The position numbers and the translations under genes were made by a program. Below the pieces are notes generated by a model. That model did no database searches. It saw only the letters and a program-made list of their open reading frames with translations, and had not been told where the DNA came from. DNA of 64,000 nucleotides from Limnoperna fortunei. Taxonomy: Eukaryota; Mollusca; Bivalvia; Mytilida; Modiolidae. Shown one piece after another: positions 1 through 17,312 of this stretch (position 1 is the stretch's first letter; each line of letters opens with the position of its first letter). The stretch lies in contig OX104124.1 of NCBI GenBank assembly GCA_944474755.1, positions 42,237,342 through 42,301,341 of the forward strand. The letters run 5' to 3'.

Positions 1-708
1 TTACTGTAGATTCGGTAGGGGATTTTAGAATAGTTCTTTAAATAGTTAGAAATATATTTTTTTTGCATGTGTCATTGATGTTTATGAAACATTAAAAAAT
101 GAAGAGCATGCCGATTAAGGTCAATCAAGCATTTTTTCATCCACTGAGGATAAAAATAAGCAAACAAACAATAAGCACATCTTCGACAATTTGATATATA
201 TAAATGGGATTAAATACTCAGTGCTACTGAAAATATTTGGATTCTTATGCAGGGACAGAAATTTTTGTCTGTTGTGGCCGCTAGTTTGAGCTTACTCTTT
301 TGAAATCTATAAAAGTGTTCTTTTATTACGCAAGGAATATGGCAGTCTCAAAATACATTAGCCACAATGTCAGGCGATGAGGCTTTCCGTATTATAGCGT
401 GACAATCCCAGCTAGAGAAAGGCTATCTTAACAATTACCCGATGACGCTGTGAGCATCTATTTGGGTCCAGCAGTAGCAACACTTCTCCATACTCCTTTA
501 GTTATATTTGTCTTGTTCCGACTTCTCAGTACTCCTTACTTATATTTGTCTTGGTCTTGAAGTCTACTCGCATTATTGTTTGTCTTGATGTTCTTCTTTG
601 CAATGTATATTATAATAGTTTCCAGTCAATCATTACATTTCGTCTTCATTTTAATTTTAACGACATCTTAAAATAATACAAGTGCACTGATGAATTTTTG
701 TGTGACAG
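1..708. other. Intronic or upstream sequence with a degenerate repeat
   Basis: I find no coding exon here. About 240-420 resembles the dispersed repeat seen best at 17313-17702 and 50268-50690 (shared stretches around 'gtggccgcta', 'ttactctttt' and the 'cttccgtatta' block). The rest is AT-rich and unremarkable. Confidence 0.4.
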
Positions 709-3479
709 ATAGTAATAAAGACGAAAGTACAACGAAAATATATCCTGAAATGACTTCAAAAGACACCTGTAAGTTTTATTAACCTGTGGCACCTGTAAGT
801 TTAATTAACCTGTGGCACCTGTCATGTCATCTTTTAAAGACAAATAACTAATGGATTATGTACTCACAATCCGAAGAACAAACAAAAACTGAGTATAACC
901 GAATAAATCTAAAACGTAGCCAACACGCTGGGCTGAAACCGAATGATTCAGAATCGAAAATATCTAATTTTTAAGTTTTGTCTCGGAAAACAGAACTTAC
1001 ACAGGTTGCCTCTCAATGTGTCATTTGATTTTGACCTCAAATATTCATTAATGGAGGAAACAGGAATACCCGGTGATAAATCACTTATCTTTGGGTGGAA
1101 AACTGGCAATCCTTGTCAATTAACGTTAGAATGAGCACCACAACCTGAAGTCAGACTCGCACTATCAGTCTCAAGTAGATGATGATCAATAGTAAATGAC
1201 AAAATTTCTTAACCACTGGCCACCATGACATGGCGTTTTAGAGAAACGCAACTGAAAATGCCTTTTGATTATAAATATGCCTCAAAATCGGCAGGTACAC
1301 ACGTCTGTGAAATAGTAAAAACGAATAATAAGTCCATTTTGTCTAATAAGTACAAATTATTTACATTATATGCACTGAGCAGAATTTTTGTCGTCTATAA
1401 GAAGACACATACAGTAAAGTAACATCTAGTTATGGGGAATTTTCAAGGAAACACCCACTCCTTAAAACGGCTTTTTTGCATAATTTGCATTTAGATATTT
1501 TTATGTCATATAAACAGAGAATACATTCTGACTTTATTTATTTTAGTTCCAATCCCCTCAAATCAAGATAATTTAACAGGTATTAATTTCTATACAATAT
1601 CAGCGATGCCTTTTTATTATAATTTTTTACCACTTACTAGATTTTATTATAAATTTTTTAATATTTTCCTAAATACTTATATAATGCATGAATAATGATT
1701 AAAATAGTAATTAAAATAAGGATAGTAACTGAAGATAGTGTTCATCCAACCGTAAAAGGAATCCATTCTTGTATTCTGAGAAGGTAAAAAATGTCATTTT
1801 AGTTTTTAAAAAACACATTCTATGAACAAACACATTCAATGTACTCTGTGAATGCAATGTTCTCTAAAATTATGTCTTTTACCGCATGTTTCTCTTTATA
1901 CATTATTCGGGTTTTATATTTTTTTAACGTAAGTCGGCGTTATTTTCACGTCGTGTAGAAAAAAAGCTGAAAGCGTATGTGTCAACATAGATTAGCACTA
2001 TACCTAATGAAATATTGAATTTTCATTTACAAAAAGATGACCTCCAAATTAAAGTATATTATGCCTTTTATATATATTTATTGCAGATGTGCTTGCTGGT
2101 TCCATGTCCGCAATTGTTCTGGTTTTTATTATCGTTATTTTAACAATATTGTTAACAAGGTAATAAATTAAAACTTAACAACAATAATTGTTGAAAAACC
2201 ATGTTTACTTGTAAGCAAGGGCTGTTAATAAAAAATTGTAATTTCATACAAATGCAGGTAATACGTTTAATTTTCGCAACGGACCAAATTGTGTTTGTTT
2301 GTTTGTTTGAATGTTTAATGCCACTTTCAGCAATGTTGCAGCTATATCGTGGCGTCCAGCTTTTATTGGGGATAGAAGCCGGAGTACCTAGAGAAAAACC
2401 CTGACCTTCGGTATAAAAACAAGCATTCCTTGTCAATTAAGACTGAAGTCGGGCACACCTTGCCCGCAATAAGTCCCAAAACCGCAACCTCAGTGTTGAC
2501 GTCACATGATCAATAGTAGATGCGTAACTACCTTAACCACTCGGCCAACATTTAAAAATCTTTTTTTAACATTGCTAATTTTCTTATGTTATTCTGATCG
2601 ACTGTCCAATTGATATACTTTTTGTCATGCATGGCCTTGTATTCTGATACACTTTTTTCTTGTTACAGATGGAGGAAAAATGAGAACCTCGCCAAAGACA
2701 TGGCTTCAAAGCCCATTGCTTTGTCTGTATCTGAAATAAAACCGTCAAGTATTGAATGTGATGTCTTGACCGAATTACACTGTAACAATCATTCCGCCGC
2801 TATACAGCTTGATTTCGGTAAAAGTAATTCTTTTGCAAACAGCACTAATCACGTCCAAGATATGTCTTATTCAAACAACAAACAAGATGCTTATTTCGAG
2901 ATAGACATAAGTGATAGCGTAAAACACTTGGGTCAATCTGATGACAAGTTAAAAAAAGACGCTGATACTAAGCTGAAGTATTTCAAAGATGGTGTTAATA
3001 GAAATTCTGCTGAAAGCATTTATTCTTTTACACAAATTGTTTGTGACGAAAAAAGTGATCACCAGTTAACGTCGCTAAACCAAACTGAAAATAGTAGCGC
3101 TGAAGCATCCATTTATGAAACCGCATTTGAACACGAGTATGACGTAGCTGGCCAATTTTATGAAATACAAGAAGACGCGATGAACGATTTACGCAACAAA
3201 ATCGAAACTTTTTCCAAGATTAACCCTTCATGTGACGGTAAACACCAAACTGATGATGGAGATAATGTTATGTATAACATGTTGAATTTCAACAAAAGAA
3301 CTCACGAGGACTGGTCGACAATGTATGATCATGTATTATCGAGGAACGCACAAAATTCTGTCTATGACGTCACGACTAACCAATCGCCGAAAAACGAAAC
3401 AAATTATGGTAACTACTCATTGGATAGTCAGTGTTCTGATTACTCATTGGACAATCCTTGTTCTGACGATAACCACTGA
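709..3479 (+). CDS. Single-pass membrane receptor, 3' end only (stalk, TM and tyrosine-rich tail)
   Basis: Three exons join in frame: 709-768 (20 codons, Ser/Thr/Lys-rich stalk, phase 1 at both ends), 2087-2159 (begins VLAGSMSAIVLVFIIVILTI, a clear transmembrane helix) and 2669-3479 (269-residue tail ending in TGA). All junctions are AG/GT and the phases agree (1, then 2). The tail is acidic, Asn/Ser-rich and has about 13 tyrosines, several in short signalling-like contexts (YDV, YDHV, YETAFEHEYDV, YEI, and YGN, a possible Grb2-type YxN site). Tails of this style occur on molluscan multiple-EGF/scavenger-type receptors, but that is a resemblance I infer, not a domain match. The ectodomain must lie upstream of this window or in exons I cannot recognise. 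Seen: TM, splice sites, open frame. Inferred: type I topology and a signalling role. Confidence 0.6.
1050..1226 (-). repeat. Partial tRNA-derived SINE (degenerate)
   Basis: Shares the SINE core 'gaggaa..cgg..tacccgg', 'aaaactggcaatcc' and the terminal 'gatcaatag...ccactggccacc' (reverse complement of the tRNA-like head) with better copies at 10563 and 48701. It lies in the intron between the stalk and TM exons of the receptor-like gene. Confidence 0.65.
2293..2549 (-). repeat. tRNA-derived SINE
   Basis: Nearly full copy in reverse orientation: (gttt)n tail, 'taatgccactttcagcaa', 'ggcgtccagc', 'gaagccggagtacc', and at the right end the reversed box A 'ccactcggcca'. It sits in the intron between the TM exon and the tail exon of the receptor-like gene. 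Confidence 0.8.
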
Positions 3480-4388
3480 CGGGTAGACTTCACATATGGT
3501 ATAGAAATAATGACTTCAAGACAAAGACAAAATGCGGCTATGCCCGCATTAATACATACATCAGTAATAAGTCGTGAGGATTTTTCGGCATTAACTTATT
3601 CCAAGACACAATGTATGACATCTGTATTTCTTGTTAACTAAATTACATATAAGTTATCTGTATTATACTTCATACAATTATCTTCAGTTTTCATTGGATA
3701 ATCAATATGAGCTATTAAAAATTATTCCTTACTAATTCCACATTCTAGACCACGATTGGCTGCACCGATATAGCACCACGATAAATCAACCTAAGGTTTC
3801 ACACTTCTCTCAAAGTAACACCCACTTGACCGGAAATTGCGTATATTAAAAATTGAATTAAGCAATATATAACAAATACTGCCTGTAGTTGGGGGGGGGG
3901 GGGGGGGGGGGTTACGCAAGAGTATCACACTATCGGTGGTATATTTACTTCGTGAGATACTCGGGCGTAACATCATCTCGGGTTAAATAATTTACGTTGT
4001 GTAACACCTTCCACTACCAGACTACCACTGCAGTTATATAAAAAAAATATCATTTATAACAGACAACCGTGTGTTCTCAATACATACGTACGACTACGCT
4101 GAGTCGTGACGATCTTTAAGAATTAGCATGTTTTAATACAGAAAGCGTCCATAGCTTCTTAAGAAATAAATTTAATTAACTATGTTAAACGATCACCGTT
4201 TACAGATGACAATTAATATCACATATAATCAATATTTTTGGACAATTTGATTTAAAAGTATTAGTTTTTGCCCACTTTTATGACATAATTAGCTATGTTG
4301 GGTTGGAAAGAGCTTAGACAAATAAAAAGAAAGGAAAAGTGACAAATTTTGATCTACGCTATTATTTTTAATGCTTTTAGTATTAATG
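3480..4388. other. Non-coding, with a poly-G tract
   Basis: No exon recognised. A run of about 22 G lies near 3890-3911. The sequence just after the receptor stop codon should hold its 3' UTR, but I see no convincing canonical polyadenylation signal close by. Confidence 0.4.
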
Positions 4389-4580
4389 AGGTTTAAGGCC
4401 ACGCCACTTACAGCAATTACATCAAGACGTCCAGTTTAATTGGCAGAGGACGCCTGAGAGCCCGCTGATAACTCCATACCTTCGCCAGTTAAGTTGAACA
4501 CACCCTCTCTGCAGTAAAGCTCGAACTCAGTGTGACATTTGATCAATAGTGGATGACTACGTTAAACACTCAGCTACCGA
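4389..4580 (-). repeat. tRNA-derived SINE, highly degenerate
   Basis: Keeps the order of the family core ('ccacgccacttacagcaa', 'gacgtccagttt', 'cagttaagttgaacacacc', 'tgatcaatagtggatgac', 'ccactcagctacc') with many substitutions, so this is one of the older copies. Confidence 0.6.
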
Positions 4581-5194
4581 TTCTGACATACAGTCGTTAT
4601 TAGAAATAACTAATTAATACTATACAGATTACGAATCATCTCAAATCTGTAGAAATACTGTCTTTTATTTGGCTACAATATGTCTTGTACAATTATTGTA
4701 TTCTGACTCCGTGAAATCACGTAATTTAGTACCAACCCTGAAATGTTCTTGTATCCCGTCTCAACGTGAATGGCATCCTGTCCCCAAGTGATCTGTATTC
4801 CGCCTTCTTGGAATCATGTGATATGGCGATCAAAATAATTATATATGGCCAGGCTAGCATCACATAGCTAGGCTAAAATTGATCATTTAAGATCAGAAAT
4901 AAAAATTTATCGCTAGGTTAAATTCATGTATACATTAAGTTACGGTGTGGGTACGGAACGATATGGGAAGTATGGGAAATAAAATTCTCGTATTAAGCCA
5001 AGGCTGCCTATAAGAAATTGTTTTTCATGCACTGCATATATTTCCGTACCCCTCATATAACGGAATGAATAACTTATTTATTGGATTTACGTATAAATCT
5101 TCGATTTGTACATTCACGTGGTTTGTTGAAGTTGTTAAGTACAAAATGAAAATTGTTTTTATATCGTAATAAAATTTACCTCCCCAACCCCACC

Positions 5195-5365
5195 CGAGTG
5201 GCTAAAGGTGGTTGTTTACCATTGACAACTGTTATTGGATTTGCCAATTTTTTTTCAAATTTCGGTCGTTCTCGCAAGGTACTCTGGCTTCCTCGCCCAG
5301 TAGAAACTGTACGGCATGAAATAGCCACAAATTGTTTACAGTAACAGTAAACACCATTCAAATAG
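5195..5365 (+). repeat. Partial tRNA-derived SINE, degenerate
   Basis: Plus-strand copy of the SINE body: 'ggtactctggcttcctcgcc', 'cagtagaaactgtacgg', 'atgaaatagccacaa', then a weak 3' end 'taaacacca'. The tRNA head is missing or unrecognisable. Confidence 0.5.
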
Positions 5366-5933
5366 ACCAAACAAATTTACACACAAAACACTAAATACAT
5401 TGACGTCATTGTACAGTACAATCTGTAACAGCTTCAGTAATGAAGATTACATCACAATTTACTCTTGTCTAAATTGCTCGGTACGTTAAATTAAAAATAG
5501 CAATTACAGTTTCTGGGTTCCTGTGATTATTTTATGTTCAAATATGGTCGACGCGTTAAGCCATGTTAAATCCGTTCAATCTCTACAACAAGAACAGAAA
5601 ACAAGCTAAATAAAGCTAATCTTTGAATAATCTACACGTGAAAAGATTTGGAATTGCTCGTCATCGGTTTGTTCTGCGTTAGTCATGGTCATCAACAAAT
5701 GTTGTCTTATTTTACGACCCCTTTTTTATTTATTTGGTCCATCATACGTTTGCCATGTGAGAAGTTCAACTGAAAAGATTAGATAAGTAATTCACAGATT
5801 GAGTGTGTTGATAATCAACAAATATCTCAGGTATGTACACGGTGTAGATCGATATAATTATTTTTATTTAATATTTTTACATGTTTCTTTAAAGCAAAAG
5901 AGTACAAATTTATATCATATACATGTACTTCTT

Positions 5934-6184
5934 GGGTCCTCGGTGGCCGAGTGGTCTACTTTTGATCACGTGGTCTGTCAACACTGAGATTGCGGGTTCA
6001 AGTCTCATTGCGGGCAGGCTGTACTCGACTCCAATCTTAATTGACAAGGATTGCCAGTTCCCGTGCCGAATGTTAGGAGTTTCCATAGGATACTCCAGGT
6101 TTTATCATCAGATAGGAAAATAGACGCCAAAAGTGAACGTTGAAAAATTACTGAAAGTGGCGTTAAACGCCATTAAAAAAACCA
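5934..6184 (+). repeat. tRNA-derived SINE, full length
   Basis: The head starts 'gggtcctcggtggccgag', with box A-like 'tggccgagtggt' and box B-like 'gggttcaagtc', as expected for an internal pol III promoter copied from a tRNA (a Ser/Leu-like D arm is my guess). The body carries the family core in inverted order relative to minus copies, and the 3' end reads 'gaaagtggcgttaaacgcc' followed by A-rich sequence. Confidence 0.85.
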
Positions 6185-6504
6185 ATATAATTGTGATGGT
6201 TGACATATAGATAGGAGTTTCACGTTCAGTATCATTGGTTATTAAAGCGATTTTTACCGAGGAAATGCCACTTGATTGTTTCCTGCAAACAAAAAGGAAA
6301 TACGCTTTTCACATGATAATTTAACGTGATTTACATGCAAATAAAGTTCATTCTAACATCATATTAATATTCCCAAAAATTGCTTCTTCCAAGTAATTTG
6401 TTCGTAATTCATGGTAATTCGATGTATTAAGTAAATTATTTTTAAAATACGTTTATACCCTACAAACATAAAATGGTAATTGAAAATGTTAAACGTAATA
6501 TATA

Positions 6505-6800
6505 ACGGATTGAATGAATGTTTCTTTAACGCCCAGCGAACAATGTTTCAGCTATATTCAGGACGAGAACAAGTTTATAACACAACATTAACGGAAGGAC
6601 TAACGGCAATACAATTTTGAAAGCCACTTTCAAAAGCATGGCGTGTTGGGTAGGGGCTGGAGTATTTAGTGGCCACAATGAACCTACTCTTTTTTCGTAA
6701 TATAACCTGTCAACACCCACCGGGAGGCTTCCCCTATCCGCCACCTGGGAACGGGCTGGGCAACTCTGTGTGTCGAGCTCTGGGTGCCCTCGTCGTATGG
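6505..6800 (+). repeat. Second dispersed repeat family, copy 1
   Basis: Shares 'aacgcccagcgaacaatgtt', 'attcaggacgagaaca', 'gtggccac...cctactctttttt' and 'gggctgggcaactctgtg' with 17313-17702 and 50268-50690. Other copies begin with (gatt)n, so this is probably a non-autonomous retroelement whose tail lies at the left. No protein-coding potential. Confidence 0.6.
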
Positions 6801-7411
6801 TCCCTGTATATGACACATGTATTGTAGATATAGAATTATTTGTGTACAATCTCCAAAAAGATTATTGTCTTTCAGAATACTATCTCAGTGAGCAAAATGA
6901 ATTAAACTAGACAAAATGAATTTTGACAATGTCATGATTGTTACATGTGATTCAAATATCATGCATTTATTATTATGTGCCCGTTAATCACGTGATTTAC
7001 GTATGACAATGCTAACAATTTAAATCTATGATAATCACATGATCAAAATACTATATATATTACAACTATATTGTGTTAATCCTTCAATCAATTACTTGTA
7101 TACGATATTTACACATGCATGACATGGTAATTTTGTTATTTTATCTTTTTTTAATTTAAAAGCCATACTAATTTCGTTTCACATTGTTATTGTGAAAATA
7201 TTTCCAAATCTATCGTCAAAAAACAATTCTGACATTAGCTTTTCGCGATAAATGGTCACTGACTGTATATCACAGTCAACGAAATCAAGCTGCTTTAATA
7301 GGACATTTGCAGGATAAATTTATTAACAATTTTGTAATGGGAGAAGCAAGTTAAAGGTATTATAACCAATTCAATCAGGTTTTGAAATAAATGTTGTAGG
7401 GATCGGATAAA

Positions 7412-11441
<4,030 letters not shown>

Positions 11442-12791
11442 CTACATGTAAACAAATAACCCGTTAGTACTTTTACATTGCAAATGTAAATGTGTGCTAT
11501 TTTATAGCGATAATTTACGCTTTTTTACTTTAAAAAGCTGGAAAATGCTGCCTTGATCATATGCTTCACATTGTCGTCACATTAAGAATTAAAAAAACAA
11601 GTGTCGATGACATTCTAAAACCCGAAACAACAACTTCAATAGGTCGCGAGTTCAATGGAAACAATCTCATTACATATCAACAGAAACTCGTGTGATTGGT
11701 GTGTCATCGTTTGGGACTATTTTGTTTCAACTGATTTGATCTAGTAACATGCTGGTAAAGTTGAGATTACAAAGTGTGACTTAGTGAGATGTAGGGTAGT
11801 CAATCTATTGAAGGAAAATTGATTAAAAATTAAAAGAATTATCAATGTGTTGTTATACATAACATTCCTATTTTAGTAAGATCTCTCTGGACATCCCTTA
11901 AACTTTAAAACTATAATAGTTGCAGAAAAAATCGTAAGGGTGGAAATGTAAGCGGAATGATGTGACAACCTTATCACATTCTGGCAAAAATAATTAGGAG
12001 AACGTATACGAATTTTTTGCCCCTACAATATGTAAGAATTCCGTTTGTGCTGAAAACTATCAAATAAGAAATCGTGGACAAAAACGTTTTCACCATTCGT
12101 CATCAAGCCATTTATAAACAAAAATTGAAGGGAATTACGGTTACACATAATTGTTACCGCTATCACTTCTAAATCGCCGGCAATGGATAAAGGGCAACGG
12201 GAACTTTCCAAGTCTTACATAATTCCCTTTCAAAAGACAAATTTGTGTCCGGGATTAACTTTTTTCAGTTTACAGTATTTTAATATCAACCTTGCAAAAT
12301 TGTAAAACACTCCTCAAATTATAATTTTTATCAAGTCCTTGAGAATTTGCTTTTATATAATACTAGTTAATATTTGAGTTCAGGAAATTCTCAAAACATT
12401 TTGGGTGCTTTATGATTTTCTATAAATTTACTATATCATAATATTTAAAGTGGGGCCCATAAAGATTGATATTATCTCAGTGATATATAATTTGGCTTAA
12501 GAACGGTAGAATCCATTTATTTGGCTTATTGTCACAATTGGAACTTATCTTAAAAATACTCATAATGTAGCCCTGAAATTCTCTATATATTGCATACAAT
12601 GTACTTTCCCGACAATTCCTGATACCAAGCACCCAATTTCGTAGTGAAAGTAAATGTTATGTACCTCGGCAGTCAATAAGCATTTGACTGGTCATAAGGG
12701 AACAGTACATTTATTAGCCCGAGGTACCTGCTTTTGTCCGAGGCAACTCAAAGGGCAATAGTAGGCAGTGAATCAAATGACATGAAATGTT

Positions 12792-13089
12792 TTATAATAA
12801 TAAACAAATAAATGTGTACCTTCGGCAGATTTTACTTTTCTCTCCAATATTACAAAACACGTTCGTGACTTTTTTATTATGTTTTTTTTTTCATAATGCT
12901 GTTACGTGCTGAATACAGCTGAAATATTGCTTGTAGGACGTTATAATAATAAACAAATAAATATGTACCTTCGGCAGTTTTTACTATTCTCTCCAATATT
13001 ACAAAACACGTTCGTGACTTTTTAATTATGTTTTTTTTCATAATGCTGTTACGTGCTGAATACAGCTGAAATATTGCTTGTAGGACGTA
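12792..13089. repeat. 149-bp tandem duplication
   Basis: Two adjacent copies (12792-12940, 12941-13089) share 'ataataataaacaaataaat', 'acaaaacacgttcgtgactt' and 'gctgaatacagctgaaatat'. The unit's right part matches the reversed end of the second dispersed repeat family (compare 'ccagcgagcagtatttc' at 17345), and the right copy is followed by (atca)n. Confidence 0.8.
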
Positions 13090-14559
13090 AAACACAACAA
13101 TCGATCAATCAATCAATTAACCATTATGCTCTTAAAAGCATATGCTGTTATGGTTACTTATTGTTAAAAGCGCCGCTGACCGTGATGTAAATGGTTTCTC
13201 TGGGTTTTAGGCATCTTCAAGATAAACTCAGAGAAAGCCCGAGTGTCAATAACTAATCAGAGTATATGAGATACCAAGCCGCGAAATGTGATTACTTTAT
13301 TAATGCCGCATTCATCAGTAAAAATATCGATGAACTGTGGAAGTTAAAATAAGGTTTTTGTAGCGTTTAGTAAAAATTTTACTCTAAAAATTTTACTATG
13401 TAAATTAACTAATGAAGTATAATAAACTACAATCATGATCATATGTGTGTTTGCCTTAGTTAGGGTTTATACAATTCCTGCTACAACAAGAAAATGTCTG
13501 TGTTAATACTTAAGGTTATTAGACATGTCATATTTATTTGTTCGCCTAGCTTCTTCTCAAGATATATTAAGAACACCTGAAACTATCTTCATAATTACCA
13601 AACAAATTTTTATATGTAATATGAATTTTTCTATAGCATTTCTCTGATAGCCAGCATGCAACATCTAAAATACGAAAGTAATAACTACTAGAAAATATGA
13701 ATAATAAAATTCTGTACAATGATGGAAATGGTTTTCCTCTTTAACATAAATTAATCTTGTTTACAATGAATAATAATTTTGTAAGTGTTAAATCAGTAAA
13801 AGAAACGATAGTCATTAGTGCGTTTTCATTTGTGCTACCATATAAAGGCTAGCGGTGTTTTTAATAACCTCGACTTTCAAGCACGATCAATACACAATAA
13901 AGTCCCCTTTTGTAGTTTTGGAAATGAGAATGTTATTGTAGCTGTTACGAAAAGCTTAACTCTCTGTCCCGTTTTATTGATTGTTGTAATACGTCCAGCA
14001 AGGAATATTTCAGATATATTAAGGACGTGAAAATTAGAAGATTTGAAACATAAACATCGCATATTTTATGGTCCATGACGTTACTTCAGAGCACCCTTCA
14101 GTGCCTCTACAATATTTTCTTCTGCTAGCTCAGCTACCATCTGAAATGAGTTTGTTCATATGGATCACGCGACTTTTTTTACACATGCATGTAACCGTAT
14201 AGCTCGCATCTGTGATGCTCGCTATAAATAGTCATTTAATATCACTCCCTCAATACTAAAACGAGAACTCATAAAATAGTATGAGAAAATACACATAAAA
14301 TGTAATTAAAACAATAAAAAGTATCTAATATCACCATTAGCAGTATAATTAAATTTTGCTTTAGAAATTCGTTTCTTTTAATCACTTTAAAATTATGTTG
14401 GACGCGACAGTTTTAAATAAATTAAAGTAAGTATCTATAGTATAGAAAGAAAAATAGCAAAGAAAACCGACCGACCAACAAAAGTTAAGGGACAGTTACA
14501 TATCCGGATATATAAATAAACATACACAGCGCAAAACAAAACCGAAAACACAACAAAGA

Positions 14560-15060
14560 GAGAAAGAGTAACCCGCCCCCCCCCCCAAAAAAAAACCATG
14601 GGTACACTCGGATGTTCCGTACGAGAAAGCAGTGCCTGCCTCTAATAAGACATCCGTCGAGTTACTCATTGTCATGTCTTGGAAAAAGTTAAATCCAGGA
14701 ATAGGAAAAACTACATACGACTCAGCGAAAATGTCCGATCATATTTTAGAGGTTGATTTCCCATAACGATCAATCAAGTCATGATAACGACCATATAACT
14801 TCTAGAGAGATATCGTCAACCTAGGTACAACAAACCCTTGTTTGAGTAGTTTAGTAGTCAACAGCAGTGAACGTTCCCGAATGTGAGCCACGTCCACACA
14901 GTCCATCAAGGCATGCCTGATGGTATATGGGCTATTACATGGCACACTTCCCGGGGTTGTTCGTTATTTAAAATATAACTATATGCGTCTTTCTGGAATG
15001 ACCAAGATGGCACCTTGTTAAAACAACTTGGTTTCGGCGACCTCTAAAATAATTACAAAT
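14560..15060. repeat. Dispersed repeat fragment (family shared with 40290-40480)
   Basis: The block 'accatgggtacactcggatg ... gagaaagcagtgcctgcctc' recurs in diverged form near 40405-40460 ('accattggtgcacttatgta ... gagaaagaatttcctgcctc'). No intact reading frame. The boundaries are uncertain. Confidence 0.4.
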
Positions 15061-15726
15061 ATTTGCGTGCAGTAGTGGCTTAATCTCATGTAGTTTAATA
15101 TGAATCGCAAGATCTCTACCACTCTGACATAAACGAGAAATAACTGGAGACTAAAACTACCGACGGGGACTATAACTGTTTTCAAAGATTGTCCGCGGGT
15201 ACTATACCAAAGGCGCTGCGATTTTAATACAGCTACTATACGTTTGTGTTGCGTGCTTAACATAGGATAAACTACTCCCTCTAGAACAGTTTTACTAATG
15301 TTGTCAGGAAAGTTGTATTACCTTCGCCTGCGGCTCGCACACTGTACTCACCAGACAACACTATAGGAAAACACTTCCCGGAAGGTCCATAATAGATGAA
15401 TAGAATTATATACACATTTGAATGAGAAATGATAAATAACACATCGTGCAAACGATATTTTTGTACAGACAAGACAAATAACAACACATATATACAGGAC
15501 TCTGTCGCGGATGGTTAGTGGCTTAAGAAGGGAAAATCATTAGGATATATATACATAATTTAATACAACAGAATATATACACAATAATATTATTTACAAC
15601 AACAATTTACAAATTTACAGACAGTGCATCATCAACACGCCATACAAGTCTACTCTTTACACCGATTCACCACTTTGTCACTGTTACACTGATTTCCTAC
15701 TGGATACATTCCCATTCTTTGGTTTA

Positions 15727-15890
15727 CTTATACTGGTTACTACACTGATTACTATACTGATTACTATACTGATTACTGGTTACTATACTGATTACTGGTT
15801 ACTATACTGATTACTATACTAGTTACTATACTGGTTACTATACTGATTACTATACTAGTTACTATACTGGTTACTGGTTACTCGATGGTA
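15727..15890. repeat. Short tandem repeat, 'tactatactgat'-type units
   Basis: Irregular array of about 12-bp units 'tactatactgat', 'tactatactagt' and 'tactggttac', around 160 bp in all. No coding potential. Confidence 0.85.
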
Positions 15891-17312
15891 TTTGTTTGCG
15901 AATGAGCAATTACTTAATATGACTTGAAACTACAATATACAAAAATATTTATCTGAATATATATATACTACATATTTACAGCATTACTGGCTTGCCCTGT
16001 CGCTATTACAATTTGTACAAATATTTTGTACTACACGAACTGAACTGTTGACTTGTTTACAACATATTATACTATCATTTGAAGAACAATATACTAATTC
16101 ATGACACAATCGGCTTATCGTACTACTACATTGTGATACATATGTATACCGCGTTTAAATATCCGACTCGAACAAAAGTTGTGAAAAGTGTTCACGAACT
16201 AACGTAATACATGAAATTATAAAACGCTTTACATTAATACAATAATTGTGCACTTAATTATACTTATACGAATGAATGTTATTTACGGTCTCACTTTCCG
16301 TGACAATTCTATACAGCGTAAAGCATTTATGATAAGGTTTACCCATTACCTATGCTTCTGTGAATTATCAATTTACGTACAAACAAAACAAATTTAAAAC
16401 CAAAATATAGTTACACATGGTGAGAAAAATCGAATGCTTTAAACATTTAAAAATATTAAATTGCATCTTACCTCGACTTCCAGTGGACATTCCTCTGTTC
16501 ATTAACTGTCGTATCGTTAGGTCGTCCGTTTTATACTGACCAGGTGAGCGAAAACTCATTAAACCGGTTTCCCCTCACCGTCATACATGTGAACTAAGGA
16601 CAACCTGTACACTGGAGTCTACCTGATCCGTACCAGCGTTCTGAGGCACTGACGACCCACCCATCACGTTCAACAGAATGACTAGCATAATTTTCTTTAT
16701 CAATTAAATCATAAAAGTCACCTCGTGACAGACTCTTTGGAGAAAATGATAAGTAACAATAAGCTGGCCGCCAACTGATCAGCTGTCGTCCACTAAAAAA
16801 GGGACATACCAGCGGCGAATCCAGGACCCCTTACTAAGTAGCATCAATAAAATTCATCTATAAACCCGGATGATCCAAAAATGTGTCTCCATCGAGTCTC
16901 CTTTTGCCTCCATTATGAAAAAGCGGCCTCCCTTATTCACTCTCCGGCACAGAGAACATAACTAGTTCCCAGATATAACCTCTGCCACACGTCATCCTCC
17001 ATTTACTGCGTGACTACATATGTCGTCTGCTCGTGACGTTTGTAAACAAAGAACGATGTTTGTAAAATAATGCACGAGATTTTATTTATTTTTATATAGT
17101 CTTTTTATACACTTCCGATACAATTTTACATTGAAATTACTGCGTTTGTACGCGAAGCTTATCATCCATGAGAGATATCTCTCACAATGTCAAACAATGG
17201 TATGGCAGAGGTGATTGTGGTTGACGTAGGATACCCAGAATCCTTTGCGTGGAGATTGTCCCTTATTATAATAAATCCTGAATACGCCAGTGCCAATGGT
17301 GTGGTTTGAACT

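Larger units (their letters stand above)
11442..17312. other. Long intergenic stretch without a recognisable gene
   Basis: It holds small repeats listed separately (12792-13089 duplication, 14560-15060 dispersed repeat, 15727-15890 short tandem repeat). At 12661-12727 a short inverted pair, gtacctcgg / ccgaggtac, could be a MITE remnant. Poly-C occurs near 14576. Short ORFs occur on both strands but none has a motif I know. Confidence 0.4.

Noticed and set aside
3890..3911. Poly-G as a G-quadruplex regulatory site
   Set aside because: Pure homopolymer with counterparts at 10295, 14576, 20046, 20823, 57347 and 60390 in both orientations; more likely slippage or assembly-sensitive tracts.
5934..6010. 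Genuine tRNA gene
   Set aside because: Box A and box B are present, but the sequence continues into the SINE body and the acceptor stem does not close; it is a SINE head.
15281..15487. Minus-strand ORF with donor-like 'ctg|gtgagtac'
   Set aside because: No motif, no partner exon, composition like surrounding non-coding DNA.
16472..16559. Possible minus-strand first coding exon (ATG at 16559, donor at 16471)
   Set aside because: A good donor and open frame (MSFRSPGQYKTDD...) exist, but no following exon with a recognisable continuation was found.
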